Of a stretch of DNA of 64,000 nucleotides, positions 12,160-23,759 are shown piece by piece. The translations under genes and the position numbers were made by a program. Origin of the DNA: Timema cristinae (taxonomy: Eukaryota > Arthropoda > Insecta > Phasmatodea > Timematidae); contig JBCFYV010011172.1 of assembly GCA_039000515.1 (NCBI GenBank), positions 77,204,577 through 77,268,576 of the forward strand, in the 5' to 3' direction. The notes beneath the pieces are model-generated. The model was not told where the DNA came from. It saw only the letters and a program-made list of their open reading frames with translations, and did not search any database. Within the stretch, counting starts at the first letter, position 1; every line of letters begins with the position of its first letter.

Positions 12160-12800
12160 TTACTTTAGGGTCGAAACCTTATTTGTCTAGGGTGCAATTT
12201 GAAAAATAAAAAGCTTTTAAGGGGTTTGGTGATCCTCTATAAAAGTCATAAAAGTATTTACAATGGCATTTGTTTGGGCATTTTTTTGAAAATTAAGCTC
12301 GTTTATAAAATATTTAGAGTAGTCTTTACCTAGAATTAGATGCTTACTATAGAGTTATTTTAAGTGGTACTCTCCCGGAAATTTTTCGAAAACTATACGA
12401 ATCTAGAAGCTATTTGGAGTGTCTTCACTTGGAAAATCTTTGAGAATTTAATATTTCATGAAGATATTTAAAGTGGGCCTCTACCGGTGAATATGTAAAA
12501 ATTGGATGCTTTAAAATATTTTTTGAATAATATTCTTCTGGCAATTTTTATGATTGGATGTCTCTATAATCTATTTAGAGTTGCCTTTTCTAGACAAATT
12601 TTTGAAAATCGAATGCCTCTAGAAGTTATTTATAGTTTGATACAAAGCGATCTTTCAGTTTTATGTTCGAGAATATTAAAGAGGAGTGAGATAAATCTAA
12701 AGGAGGGCAAGTTTATTCCAGGTGAGAGAGGAGTTTATTCCAGTCAGGGGTAGACAAGCTTATTCGAGAGGGAGAATGCCCCCACCCTTATTCCTGTTTC
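12160..12800 (-). mobile_element. Dispersed tandem-repeat element, copy 1
   Basis: Contains about six degenerate units of 60-75 bp (core on the - strand: CACTCCAAATA, TTCTAGA, CATCCAATTTTCAAA). They are flanked by a stretch rich in AATAAACTTGC/CTCC at one end and by AATTGCACCC and AAGGTTTCGACCCTA at the other. Copies 2 and 3 share this order. Confidence 0.65.
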
Positions 12801-13421
12801 TACAACAATTCTTGATTTTGGTTTGCACTGTACATATGTTCTAAGAATTATTGTCACTTTTACCAAAGAAAAGCAATGTATACAAATTAATACGTAACTT
12901 AACTGAACATTGGAATGTTACGCACATGATGAAGTATTTAAATTAAACTTGATTTACTCCCCGACTTTATTTGTCGGCTATGTTAAATTTATTTTCAGTC
13001 CGAAAATAATATGCTACGTGAAATCTCTAAACCCTTTTAAATGAAGGTCAAGACTATATCGAACCAAAGATATAATTGTGACAAACGCCAGTAGGCTCCT
13101 GCGTAAATAACCTCATCTGGTGGGCACTATTCATTAGTATGTATAAGCATTTTATTGCTCGGCATTAATATATTTTATTTTTTATTTGTTACATCTTTTA
13201 AATTTCTTTTAAAACTTGTGGGACTGCATCTTGAACCCGGGTTCCTAGAAATTCCAGGCCTGGTACCATGATACCAATAGTCCCCCCTCCCTCCCCCCCT
13301 CCCCCCCGGGGTGAGCCTGATCTGAACTATAGCAGCTCTGATACGTTAGTGACACATTCAAACACAATGTGAGTGTAAGAATATAACTGAAATACCTTTT
13401 ATCACTTTATTATTACCTATA

Positions 13422-13707
13422 GGTGACCTGGTGGTCTAGGAGTAAGGTGTTGGACTTTTGTGCAGCGGTTCGGGGTTCAATCCTCGGTCCCGGCACAGAT
13501 TTATCTGGTTACCAAACGCTTCCTTCACCTCTGACAAGACATCTTGTGAATGTGGGGAATGCCAGGCCTACACCGTGGTTCGGATTCCACGTTAAACTGT
13601 AGGTCCTTCATTTCATCTCACAATCACCCTACCATTACACATTAGCGTAAGTGCGTATAACCCGAACGGGTAGTAAGACGCGATGCTAATAATAATAATA
13701 ATTATTA
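13422..13707 (+). mobile_element. SINE-A copy 3, full length
   Basis: Head GGTGACCTGGTGGTCTAGG, B box GGTTCAATCCT, body with GACAAGACATCTTGTGAATG and the shared tail. A 15-bp target duplication TTATTATTACCTATA is exact at 13407-13421 and 13708-13722. The insertion lies in a TTA-rich site that merges with the element's own tail. Confidence 0.93.
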
Positions 13708-13729
13708 TTATTATTACCTATATGGTAAT

Positions 13730-15370
13730 GTTTCTTATGTCAACGTCCAGATGATCGATTAAACCGAAGTGTAAACTTAAAAATTCAAGATATATTGATT
13801 GCAATCGTTCAATTTAAATAGGAGGACAATTTTACGGAAAAAACTAGTATCAAATTTGGATTAGTTTAGCTAAAAAAATGTTGATCACCAGAACATAGAA
13901 TTCAATACAAATTATAAAGTATACGTTAACGATAGTGTTGAGTGTTATAAGTTTAAAATTACTTAATTTGTTGTATGGTCCTTCAGGACCTAGGACCTCA
14001 AAGATATGAAGTACGTAGCCAAGTTTGTTGGGCGGTACCCATTATGAGCCCTGATGTGACTCCACACAAAGCTCGAAACTGTTCTAAAACCAGAGTCATC
14101 AGGTAGACGGGACCGCCTGGACGAGATGTTCGCTACTCTGCCGCTTTCTCCGCTGCTGACTTCACTTCTTCTTCACATGATAGGGGGGGAGGGGAGGTAT
14201 AATTTAGTAGGACACGTGGTGGTCTCTCTTCCCACCTGACAGGGAGGATAGATGGATATCGAGCCGTGACCGTGGTACTAAATGAGCCTCCTGGAACTTG
14301 ACAGCGGACAAATGAGATATTTTAGTGTCACCATTCCGAGGAACGTTTTAGAGGACGTAACATAATAAACGGAAGATAACCAACATTGACCAGAGGTAGT
14401 TTAACGCAGATTTTCACGCGGTCTAAGGTGTCAGGCTAACAGGTGGCCAGGTGGTGGGGAGGTCGTGGCCTGAATATTGACCGGACGCATTACAAAGCGG
14501 CTCTTCACCTGTGAGTTTTACCATCTTTCTACACGAATGTGATTATGTTTTCCTCTAACTACCCTCCTCATCTCGGCTGCATAAAGCAATCCGTTAATTA
14601 ACTGTTTGTTAAAACACAGGATTAAAAAAAAGTGTCATTAAACTAGCCTTGAAACTGTCAAAGTGTCAATGACACTTTTTTCAAGGTTTACAACTGCAGA
14701 TCATCTGGCCTGGCATATAAATACCTGAAAGAAGGTATACAAACTTTAGACCTGTTAGGTAGCTCTGTTAATATGTCAATACGACTACAAACCATCTATT
14801 TGTGATTGTTAAAAATAATAAACACACAGTTTAGTTTCCGTGGAAGAGTAAGTCAAACTACAGACCAGAGGGACCTCACTTTCCTCTTATCCCCCGGGTG
14901 GGGCCTAAAATAATCTAAGACAAGTATTGGTGAACCGGGTCTCACCTTCTACTTTTTATTTCGCATCTCCTCACAAACACTGGCACATTTCCTCACAAAC
15001 GTATTCTCTTCATAGGCTGATTAGTTTAAAATGTCACTGAAAAGCATATTGGGACTGGAAGATGTTGACAAATACCCACTAAAACAAACTAAATATACTA
15101 ATTTTAAAGAGACGGTACTTTTCACTAGCATATTATTATTGTTGTTTAAATACCTGTTGATACAAAAGTGGTCATTTGCATTATAAAGGCAAATAAAAAA
15201 TTTGAAACCAATTAAATAAAAGAAAATACAAGAAAGCTAAGGCGATTCAGAGGGCTGGATAAGGGCGAGGAACCAATGAATGAATACTGTAGTATTATAT
15301 GAAATGATCAAAGATGAAAGCCAAAGAAAAACCTTCCGCTTTTAGTGAACATTTCTGTCCTGAAGGACCA
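13730..15370. other. Unassigned DNA with GC-richer island
   Basis: 14030-14500 is GC-richer. It holds a + frame (DRLDEMFATLPLSPLL near 14120) that is open for about 55 codons after a TGA. Acceptor and donor are weak, so I leave it uncalled. A hairpin lies at 14625-14681. Confidence 0.4.
14625..14681. repeat. Hairpin with A/T-flanked arms
   Basis: AAAAAAGTGTCATT and AATGACACTTTTTT are inverted, separated by about 28 bp. The terminal T run could suggest an RNA hairpin or a tiny MITE; nothing more can be said. Confidence 0.6.
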
Positions 15371-15386
15371 GTTAACACTGCTCCCT

Positions 15387-15675
15387 TTGGTGACCTGGTG
15401 GTCTAGGGGTAAGGTGTCAGACTTCTATGCTGGCGGCCGGGGTTCAATCTTCGGTCCCGGCAAAGATTTATCTGATTACCAAACCCTTCCTTCACCTCTG
15501 ACAAGATATCTTGTGAATGTGGGGAATGCCAGGCCTCCACCGTGGTTCGGATTCCACGTTAAACTGTAGGTCCTTCATTTCATCTCACAATCACCCTACC
15601 ATTACACATTAGCGTAAGTGCGTATAACCCGAATGGGTAGTAAGACGCGGTGCTAATAATAATAATAATAATAAT
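15387..15675 (+). mobile_element. SINE-A copy 4, full length
   Basis: Complete copy with A box TGGTCTAGGGG and B box GGTTCAATCTT. It is flanked by an exact 13-bp duplication AACACTGCTCCCT at 15374-15386 and 15676-15688. The copy sits just upstream of a CT/CA microsatellite. Confidence 0.94.
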
Positions 15676-15698
15676 AACACTGCTCCCTCCCTTTGTCC

Positions 15699-15728
15699 CC
15701 TCTCTCTCTCTCTCTCTCTCTCGCGCGA

Positions 15729-15772
<44 letters not shown>
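15699..15772. repeat. Compound (CT)n-(CA)n microsatellite
   Basis: CT repeat at 15699-15722, then GCGCGATC, then about 20 CA units. It lies right after the target duplication of SINE-A copy 4. Confidence 0.95.
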
Positions 15773-15775
<3 letters not shown>

Positions 15776-15789
15776 AGTGAAAAAGTCAA

Positions 15790-16950
15790 GAAGTTTCTAG
15801 GACTGGGTGAGAATAATATTTTATTAGCTCTTTGGCGTGTATGTACTTTCATAAATATTTTCTAAAAACCTAAGAGAATTAAATTCCAGACTTTTTAAAA
15901 AAATTTGAATTAGCTTAGTTTTCGAAAATGTTCATGCACAGCTAATGGTCACGACCCCCTGACAAGAAGAGTGCAACTCAGATACAAGGATTTCTGACAG
16001 GTAGATATGTGATAGAACTAGTTTTTGGTTGGACTTTCTTCTGGAAAATTGTCCAACTACTTAAACAAAAAAAATGCACGCGTTATATTCCAAACCATAA
16101 AGTTTCCACTTCAGTAACATTTATCCTAGAAACACTAAATAGTTTGCAATAAATCAATGACAGCTGTTCTAGTTATCTTCTCACATTCACGTACGTATTG
16201 ACTGACTACAGCACTTAGTGGTTGACTGTGTCTCTAACGTCGGGTCAGCTGTTGCCCAGGTATGGTAATACTTCACTATTATAGCACATCCCCTTACTCT
16301 GAGGTTCAATGTCCATCTCCACTGATAGGATGCAGCCCTAACACAAATAAGGATCTATCGTCTAGAATCTAGAGGACAGGACCTGACCCAGCACCGAACA
16401 GTACATTCAAATAGCCACCTTCTCCCTGGGCTGTACAGTTCCTTCACCCTGGCCACTGAGCCGAGGGGCCGGCCATCATATGCTCATAATGGTGGCTTTG
16501 TATTTCACCACACCGATGGAACACTAATATGAAGAAGGTTGCACACTCCCCGCCGTTCTAAAAGCCTCGAAGCAGATTCTAAATGGTAGAAAGTTGTTCC
16601 TCCAGTGGAACTGGTCGAGTCAGATGACTGAGTAAACACACTCAACTTTCCACTGCACTTTGCCGAATGTTCCATCGCGCGTAATGGAGAACAGTAAAAG
16701 TAAGAGTTTACAACAAAACTGTACTAGGCTCGTAATAATTGTCTTTATTACATTATGTTGACGCGTTTTAGAGACAATAGAAACTCTATCTATGTTGATT
16801 GTTGTCGCTGTCAACTAAAATGATGAGTGTATGGTGAAGGGATTTATTCTCGTGATTAACTGTTATGATTCTTGTCGTTAGAGTTGAGTGTCCCGTGCTT
16901 GTTGTTGCCAGTGGCGTGGTGTGGAGTATTGCCAGTATGTGTGTGTGTGT
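15790..16950. other. Unassigned DNA
   Basis: 16200-16620 is moderately GC-rich with no clear frame. It could be regulatory or an old repeat. Confidence 0.4.
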
Positions 16951-16954
16951 GTGG

Positions 16955-17190
16955 GTACAACGCGTTTTACCACCCACCCAAAATGACCGGATAGTTACAT
17001 TAATGGGGTAGAGATAAGCCAGAAGATTGAGGAAATGTACACACGTATTCATGAAAGGAGTCTAAGAAACCACTAAGGAAAAACAATTATCAGTAAACCC
17101 GGTTGGGATTTGATCTCCGACCTGCCCGTTAGTGGAAAATCATATCGGACAAGTCTGACGTTTAATCCGCGTCCCTATCAATTCGGGTTT
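16955..17190 (-). mobile_element. SINE-C fragment
   Basis: Begins after a GT run with TTTTACCACCCACCC (tail, - strand) and runs to ACAAGTCTGACGTTTAATCC (head). It is followed directly by another copy. Confidence 0.6.
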
Positions 17191-17204
17191 TAGTGCTAGT
17201 TTTT

Positions 17205-17435
17205 TTTTTGCACCGTGTATTACTACCTGTTCAGGTTACAAGCCTACCCATTTATGTACTAATCACGATAATGTGTTAGGTTTGGGTAAGATATAATTTA
17301 TAGGAAGTGTATCTGAATTTGCGGGTAGATAAAGAGGAAGACCACTCCCAATACATCCGACACGGATTCACCCCGATATACCTGTCGTCAGCAGTTTATT
17401 CCGAGAGTTTCCGTGCGGCCACCTAAGCAGGCTGT
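17205..17435 (-). mobile_element. SINE-C fragment
   Basis: Tail TATTACTACCTGTTCAGG, body with GAAGTGTATCTGAATTTGCG, head ending GTGCGGCCACCTAAGCAGG, all on the - strand. Confidence 0.7.
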
Positions 17436-17439
17436 AGTT

Positions 17440-19319
17440 ATAATCGTTGCTGTCCTTTAGTAATATAGATTGTGAATCGTTTGATAAAAACAGCTCTGAG
17501 TTTATATAGTGTAGGTTAAATTAACACCCGCTGCAGGAAATCAAGCGTAATATATATTCACTATTTAATTATCGAAATTATTAGGGCTTACGTTCCCTTG
17601 GTATAATATTTTAATACTAGTATTTACCTTAAACCCAAGTTAACAATCGACAGACAGGGAGCAATAATGTTGTTATATGTTCCTGTTTATAAAAACAAGC
17701 TGTGATGTAAAGGTTTGCTTCCAATCATTCCTCCCCGGTCTGTCTTGTGTATTGAACACTACTTAGCTACTTAAAGCTAGACGCTAGAGATAGCCTCGAC
17801 ACAGGATTTCTTAGATACTTTTTGAGGCTAAAGTGTGAATAAAGATAGATGGATTCTTTCCTGAGTGCCGCGGGGGTTGAACAAATCACTCCCACGACTC
17901 CAGCAGGGAACAGCGTAGCGTCTTTAGCGGTCAGAAGGTGCGGAGGTGGGAAACATACTCCTGCTGGGAGCGGGTATACGCCTTACTGATATAACAGCAT
18001 GAATTATAAAATGATTTAATAACAATCCAGAGCTAGTTAAGTTGATATATACTTAATATAAATGATTTAGTCGGTAGAAAACCCAGTTACTTGGCGACCG
18101 AACGTAGTATAAAACAACCTAGCAACGCCAATCAAGTGACAATCAAATGAAGATTATGTTTGCATCTTCATATAAAGTCTATTGGCTCTCAATTGGTGAT
18201 CACATGGTCTACCTCGTGGGTTCAATAGGTTGCATTTCGGGTGAGGAAGAGTTTGTGTTTTGAATATCGGTCCGGTGCAGTAAAGGATGGTTCTACTATC
18301 CCCTCTCTTCTTCCACTAAAACAACCTTTCTCAACACTAACTCTTAGATTAAACCGTTAAATAGCCATGGTTTTATAACTCAATGTGTTGTTTAGTTGAT
18401 ATAAATGCTAATCTATTCTGCACCTAGATATAAGAATTTATTTTTAAAATAACCAATTATATTTAATGTTATTTACCGGGTGCTTTGGATAGGCCTACTT
18501 AGTAATAAGTACGTAATAATAAAAGCAATTAAAAAACAAAAATAAAATTGGCCCTTACTAAGTAGGCCTATCCAAAGCGTCCAGGAATAACATTAAATAA
18601 TCAGCTATTAAAAAAACTTCATATGGCAGCAACCCACTAGCCATTCCTGGTTAATTCACAAAGACTAAGTTGTATATTCCATTATAAAAATTAAGACCTT
18701 TATTTAAGAATACAAACTTTTAAACTTTTCTATTCACCATATTGTTCTGGATGGTAAAATGTATTTCACAAACTTGTTGACAAGCTGATGTTCAAATTAC
18801 TGAAATTATTAGTGCCTCTTATTCAAATGACATTAATTTTATCATGGTTCTGTATTATTAGTTAATTTGTTCAAAATTCATGGATGCGCATGTTATTTAT
18901 AATCTATCTAGCACTAGTAGCTATTTCTTACTCAGAGCTAACGCCACGTAAACATACCACCTGACGTAGTGTAACCCCTCTGCCTGGACGCGCGCAGTAT
19001 ACACATGGTCCAGGCCAGGAAGAAAGTCTTATTGCGTGAAGAGAAAGGAGCCCGCGCGTCAGACCCGCAGCGGTGCAAGTTTCTCTCTCACGAAGAATCT
19101 CGACGCACCTGTAGCACTCGATGGGCATTTCGAGGTCGATAAACCTATCTCCCGTCAGCTTGGCTGAGTGGTAGGGAGACCTATTAGCAGATCCTGGTCC
19201 CATCTTAGCTGACGATCAAAGAAAGTACCCGTGTACGGCGTCGTCATCATTCTACTCAGAGGCTACCATTACAGGCGCTAGACATGGGTTTTTAGTGCCC
19301 TTTAAATTTTACTACACAT
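17440..19319. other. Unassigned DNA with GC-rich stretch
   Basis: Apart from the MITE at 18461, 18930-19290 stands out by CpG content. It has a 91-aa - strand frame and an alternative + strand frame of similar quality. I cannot choose between them or identify either. Confidence 0.4.
18461..18598. mobile_element. MITE, 138 bp, 45-bp inverted arms
   Basis: Arms 18461-18505 and 18555-18598 are nearly identical in inverted orientation, including GCTTTGGATAGGCCTACTTA. The loop is about 50 bp of A-rich sequence. The few mismatches cluster at ACCGGG versus CCTGGA. Confidence 0.85.
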
Positions 19320-20220
19320 TAGGGGTGTACCGATGCGGATAACAATGAACCGTTATAGGGCGATTATTAGTGCATCGGCAATTAATGGTAATAGGTGATT
19401 ATCATGTTGATTAATCTTCTTTTTTAAGTAAAATTTAGATCAAAATATTATAGGTAAGAGTCTAGTGATCAAAATGGAAAAAACAAACAAACTTATATAC
19501 TCACTTCATCTGGGTTGTGGGCTATGCAAAGATTACATCTATACTAATATTATAAAGGGAAAGATTTGATTTTTTGTTTGTAATGGATAAACTTAAAAAC
19601 TACTGGACCGATTTAAAAAATTATTTCACCAATATAAAGCTACATTATCAGCGAGTAACATAGGCTATATTTTATTTTGAAAATTTAATTTATTCCTCAT
19701 AAAAATGTCGATAGTATATTATATAGTCGTTAGAAAAAAAAGTGTTGAAGGGAAAGTGGGGTTGGTGATGAGGGCGGGAGGGGGGGGGGTGTAGGGGTGA
19801 GGAAACAGGAATGAGATGAAAATAGGAGGGAGGGGGCTATACAGTGATGGTAGGACTGTATTTTTTTTAAAAATAAGTAAAAGAAAAGTTTTGTTTTTAT
19901 ATTGACATGATGGATGATTTGAAGCTTTGTTTTACAGGATTCTTTACAATATTTTTTTCACGGGGAAGGGGGCTGGTAACCAGATAAAGAAATATAAGTT
20001 CATATCGTTGATAATACTAACAATCTCCAGCTTTCACCGGTTATGCATAAAATATTTTTTTGCATATATACAATCGTTTCGTATTAATTACATTAACCAT
20101 ATTTCCCAATAGTTATTAATAAATAATCGATAATTGGGAGTAATCGGTGTAGATAATCGTAGCATGAACAATTTATTTTAAACAATCGGTAATCGGTAAT
20201 ACTGAATCGGTACACCTCTA
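19320..20220. mobile_element. hAT-like non-autonomous element
   Basis: Termini TAGGGGTGTACCGAT (19320-19334) and ATCGGTACACCTCTA (20206-20220) are inverted with one mismatch. Subterminal DNA is rich in CGGTAATCGG-like repeats. The middle contains an unrelated piece starting ATACTAATATTATAAAG (19540) that resembles a widespread insect repeat (possibly Helitron-related). No clear 8-bp duplication. Confidence 0.7.
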
Positions 20221-20301
20221 TAATATAAATATAGTGTTTGGAAATCATATTACAAAAGTCAAGACAGTAAATAATTATATATTATTTAAAATTAAAATTA
20301 T

Positions 20302-20390
20302 ACCTGGACACGGGAATCAAACTCGGGACTTTTGACTTAGTACACAAATTCCTCAACCATTTAGTCTTCCCGTGCTAGTGTCATTTTCCA
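20302..20390 (-). mobile_element. SINE-D fragment, decayed
   Basis: ACCTGGACACGGGAATCAAA, GGGACTTTTGACTTAGTACA and CTCAACCATTTAGTCTTCCC align with the tRNA-like unit at 3272. It is too mutated for a tRNA gene. Confidence 0.6.
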
Positions 20391-20549
20391 ATCTAAAGAA
20401 TACGATGTTTAGATGCGGCTATAACCGTAATTGACAAATAATAATAGTTGTGCTATTTAATCAATCAACATAAATAATTATTGTTATTCAAACCTTTAGT
20501 GCAAAATGCTAACGAATAAAATTTAAATACAAAATAGATAAACGCGCAT

Positions 20550-20700
20550 CATGGCCACACAGACTAAATTTAAGGCTTGTATATTCTGGTTTGCCGGTGA
20601 CAGGTAGGTCGGGATTCAATTCTCGGCTGAATGAACTGGAGGTAGTTTTTGACAAATGTTTTCCCATTTTCCCTACAAGTAAATACGAATACATTTCCTT
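20550..20700 (+). mobile_element. SINE-C-like fragment
   Basis: Contains GTCGGGATTCAATTCTCGG, AACTGGAGGTAGTTTTT and a decayed CATTTTCCCTACAAG body. It abuts the possible - strand exon at 20720 and supplies the spurious continuation of that frame. Confidence 0.55.
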
Positions 20701-20719
20701 GAACTTCTATCGTATTTAC

Positions 20720-20999
20720 CTCTACACTGTTGGTGTGAATAATCGAATAGACCAGATGGAGAATAATACGCGATCTCTTGTCAGAATGAAAGTGATCTTT
20801 GAGTCTCTTCACGTACATATCTTCATGAGTGAAGGGCGCGGCCCTTGGATACATGCCATTCACTTTTACTGTTGAGCCAGGCTTGTGCTCTGACGCCAGA
20901 GCTATCATCTGGTTATTCAACCTAATGAGCCGCCGTACCCACGACCGATGTTTTCGTACTGATTTCCAACTTTTACCACGTGTACGATAAACTAATGTC
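20720..20999 (-). CDS. Possible coding exon or captured gene fragment, unknown
   Basis: Read on the - strand, an open frame enters from about 20999 and passes through GKSWKSVRKHRSWVRRL, LNNQMIALASEHKPGSTVKV and PFTHEDMYVKRLKDHF to a plausible donor GAG|GTAAAT (intron from 20719), phase 0. Composition and codon choice look coding, and the frame is longer than chance for this AT content. The upstream side is cut by a MITE at 21002-21111, so the acceptor is not obvious. The downstream side runs into a SINE-C fragment. I do not recognise the family. It could be an exon of a nested antisense gene, a piece of an unclassified transposon, or a pseudogene fragment. Confidence 0.3.
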
Positions 21000-21001
21000 T
21001 G

Positions 21002-21111
21002 TTCACGGTAGGAATTGACTTCTGAAAGGCCTTTTTCCTTACCATAAATCTATTATATAGTAGGATATTGGTAGGAAAAAAGACCTTTCAGAGAGTAATT
21101 CCTACTGTGAA
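21002..21111. mobile_element. MITE, 110 bp, 46-bp inverted arms
   Basis: TTCACGGTAGGAATTGACTT (21002) pairs with AGAGTAATTCCTACTGTGAA (ending 21111), and CTGAAAGGCCTTTTTCCTT pairs with AGGAAAAAAGACCTTTCAG. It abuts the possible - strand exon and may truncate it. Confidence 0.85.
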
Positions 21112-21305
21112 TGGAATATATCATGACCACTATTAACCAAATAGGTAGATACAATGGACACTTGTACGTAATTTGGTAGTAGCGTGGGTCAAAGTTGTAT
21201 GGATGTTCACGTACAGACGCATGCGCAGAAGTGATAAAAGTCACCAAACATTAGAACATTGAAAAGTTATTTCTGTATCTTTCAAACAAAAGTACTGTAA
21301 AACGA

Positions 21306-21554
21306 CCCGCCTCGGTGGCGTAGTTGGCTAACGCGCTTGTCGTGTTGAGCTCTACTGCTGAGGACGGGGAGATCGAGGTTCGAATCGAGTCGGGTGAACT
21401 GGAGGTGGTTTTTCCTAAATGGTTTTCCACTCTCCCTCCACGCAAATGCGGGTTCATTTCCTCTAATTCAACCTTCCCAATTCCTAATCCATTAGCGTAA
21501 TTAGTACTTAAAGCGTATAACCCGAACGGGTAGTAAGACGCGGTGCTAAATATT
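21306..21554 (+). mobile_element. SINE-B copy 2, best preserved
   Basis: Head CGCCTCGGTGGCGTAGTTGG, B box GGTTCGAATCG, body and shared tail CCCGAACGGGTAGTAAGACG. The 13-bp duplication TACTGTAAAACGA is exact at 21293-21305 and 21555-21567. Use this copy as the family reference. Confidence 0.94.
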
Positions 21555-21569
21555 TACTGTAAAACGAAA

Positions 21570-22530
21570 TATCTTTGTTTTGAAAGGGAGGGTGTTGGAA
21601 ATGGTAGCTGTATTTTATAAATATGTTCATAGTTTCCTACCAAATATACCAGATTGTTATTATATAGTTAATATATTTTTAGATGATAGGCCTACTAAAC
21701 AAAATCTTCTTAAAGTAATTTTATTTTTTCTGGTAACATTAACTATTTCCAAAACCTGGAAGAAAACACTGACTGTGTGGATACGCGTCATATAATTCGT
21801 AGTGGTTATTTCGTTGGTTATTTCGTGATATTTGACATAGTTATTTCAATACAAGTTTATCTAATGAATGAAGTAGAAAAACATCGTGCGTGTGTATTTG
21901 ACTCAAGATAGCAGACGGTGGGTGGGTGGTACTGCCTATCAGAGAATTAAACTGAATTGCCTAAGATATCAGGATGAAAAGCGTGAATTTTTAAATGCCT
22001 ACGCACTAGTCTTGAGATAAGATATAGACTGTCCTAATGAGGATAGCCTCCCATCTCAATGGTTAGCTAGATATTAGACAAATAATGATGCTGAGAAAAA
22101 TGATTGCTTCTTAGTTTATGTTCTGTCTGTACGCATATATATGATTTACACTAAGAAGGTAGTGTTAAGGAAGGTAGAATTTATTTTAAAAAAAATGTAT
22201 CTTCATTTACGTGGCGGGAGAACGAATCAAATAAACGCCTGGAATATTGTTTACTACCTCCTGGGGTTGCTTTTCTCCTGGCTAGCTTGAAGGTACGCTC
22301 ATGCAGTGTTGACAACACAAACAAGACGCATTGGAATACGAGCAAAATTTATTGGTTGGTATTAAAGGCAAAGGCTCACCTTCTTTATTTCCTGAAGTCC
22401 TGGTTAGAGGGGAGTGAAGCTCAGGTGGTGTAGACAATAAAGTAGAAGTAGAAAGAACACACACTCTAAAAATCATGAGCATGAGCATTCACGGATTTTC
22501 TAGTACAGTTCTGGTGTTTGTTTGGTTGGT
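21570..22530. other. Unassigned DNA
   Basis: AT-rich; the 71-aa and 68-aa frames here show no family features. Confidence 0.5.
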
Positions 22531-22640
22531 ACATTGTCCCACAGTGGCGGATCCAGATAAAAATGACATGGTCATCGTGATACAAATAATTATATTGTTA
22601 ATTTACATTCTTATAAAAAATATCATACCTCTATACAAAC

Positions 22641-22936
22641 GGTGACCTGGTGGTCTAGGGGTAACGTGTAAGCCTTCTGTGCTGGGGTTCTGGTGTTCAA
22701 TCCTCGGTCCCGGCACAGATGTATCTGATTGCCAAACCCTTCCTTCCCCTCTGACAAGACGTGTGTATTAATCACTACTTGTGAATGTGTGGAATGCCAG
22801 GCCTCCGCCTTGGTTCGGATCCCACGTTAAACTGTAGATCCTCCATCTTATCTCACAATAACCCTACCATTACACATTAGCGTAAGTGCGTATAACCCTA
22901 ATGGTTAGTAAGACGCGGTGCTAGTAACAATAATAA
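22641..22936 (+). mobile_element. SINE-A copy 5, variant body
   Basis: Full-length copy with TCTATACAAAC duplicated exactly at 22630-22640 and 22937-22947. The body carries GTGTGTATTAATCACTA after CAAGAC, which most copies lack and which copy 9 shares. It is inserted inside a hAT-like element (22542-23757). Confidence 0.92.
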
Positions 22937-23164
22937 TCTATACAAACATTAATTTCTTTAAATATGGAAAAAGCCAGCCTATCTAAAAGCGTTTGGGAGT
23001 CGGCAAATATATTTAGAGACTCTCCAGGAATTATCTCAATATTTTAAATGGGCTTCCCAATGAACAAATCATTGAATCTTTCCTGACCCATTGTTGATTA
23101 AAAAAATATCTTTAGTGTCAACTCGTAATCGAAATATACCGACCATGCGGCCACCATATTTTGT

Positions 23165-23410
23165 CGAAAATAGTGTCAACATCTGTGGATAGAGGATGTC
23201 TTGTGGTCAGCACAACGAACCCTTTGACCCTTAATTTCAATTATATAGACTGGGGCCGTTACTTTTCCATTCAAGTCATTTGTCCTAACAAGTCTGAGTT
23301 GACCCAGTTCCAGACCCAATACGTTAGAGAAAATATATAAGTGCCAGGGATCAATCCCCGGACCTCTGGATATGTAGCCAGGAACTATGACCACTAAATT
23401 GTTGGTCTAA
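23165..23410 (-). mobile_element. SINE-E copy (tRNA-derived)
   Basis: The reverse complement shows AGTGGTCATAGTTCC, GGGGATTGATCCCTGGCAC, GGGTCTGGAACTGGGTCAAC, TTAGGACAAATGACTTGAAT and GGTTCGTTGTGCTGACCACA, in the order of the copy at 9002. It is nested in the hAT-like element at 22542-23757. A 72-aa open frame here is incidental. Confidence 0.65.
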
Positions 23411-23759
23411 AGTAGATTTAATTCCATTCAACGAATTAGAGGATGGCTCTGATGTTTCACACAAAGAGTTTTCAATACACTCAATGCCTGAAAACGCATA
23501 TGGTAATCTGTAAGCGTCCGTCGGCGTATCGACTTTCTAATATTGATGAATAAAGAATATCCTCCATAATTTCAATTATACATGAAGTACCTCAATAGGG
23601 GACACAAAACCAGGATTAGTGTGTTTTTTCTACAGCCAATAATGTCTTAATCTGTTAACATTTTTTTTAGCTAAGGTAATTTAAACGATTGCTGTATATT
23701 TTATGACGGGGGGAGTGGGGCACATGCCCCAGTGCCCATAGCCTGAATCCGCCACTGCT

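Larger units (their letters stand above)
22542..23757. mobile_element. hAT-like element with nested SINEs
   Basis: Ends CAGTGGCGGATCCAG (22542) and CTGAATCCGCCACTG (ending 23757) form the terminal inverted repeat typical of some hAT elements. Flanking octamers TTGTCCCA and CTGTACCG agree at 5 of 8 bases, as for an eroded target duplication. SINE-A copy 5 and a SINE-E lie within. No transposase is recognised. Confidence 0.7.
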
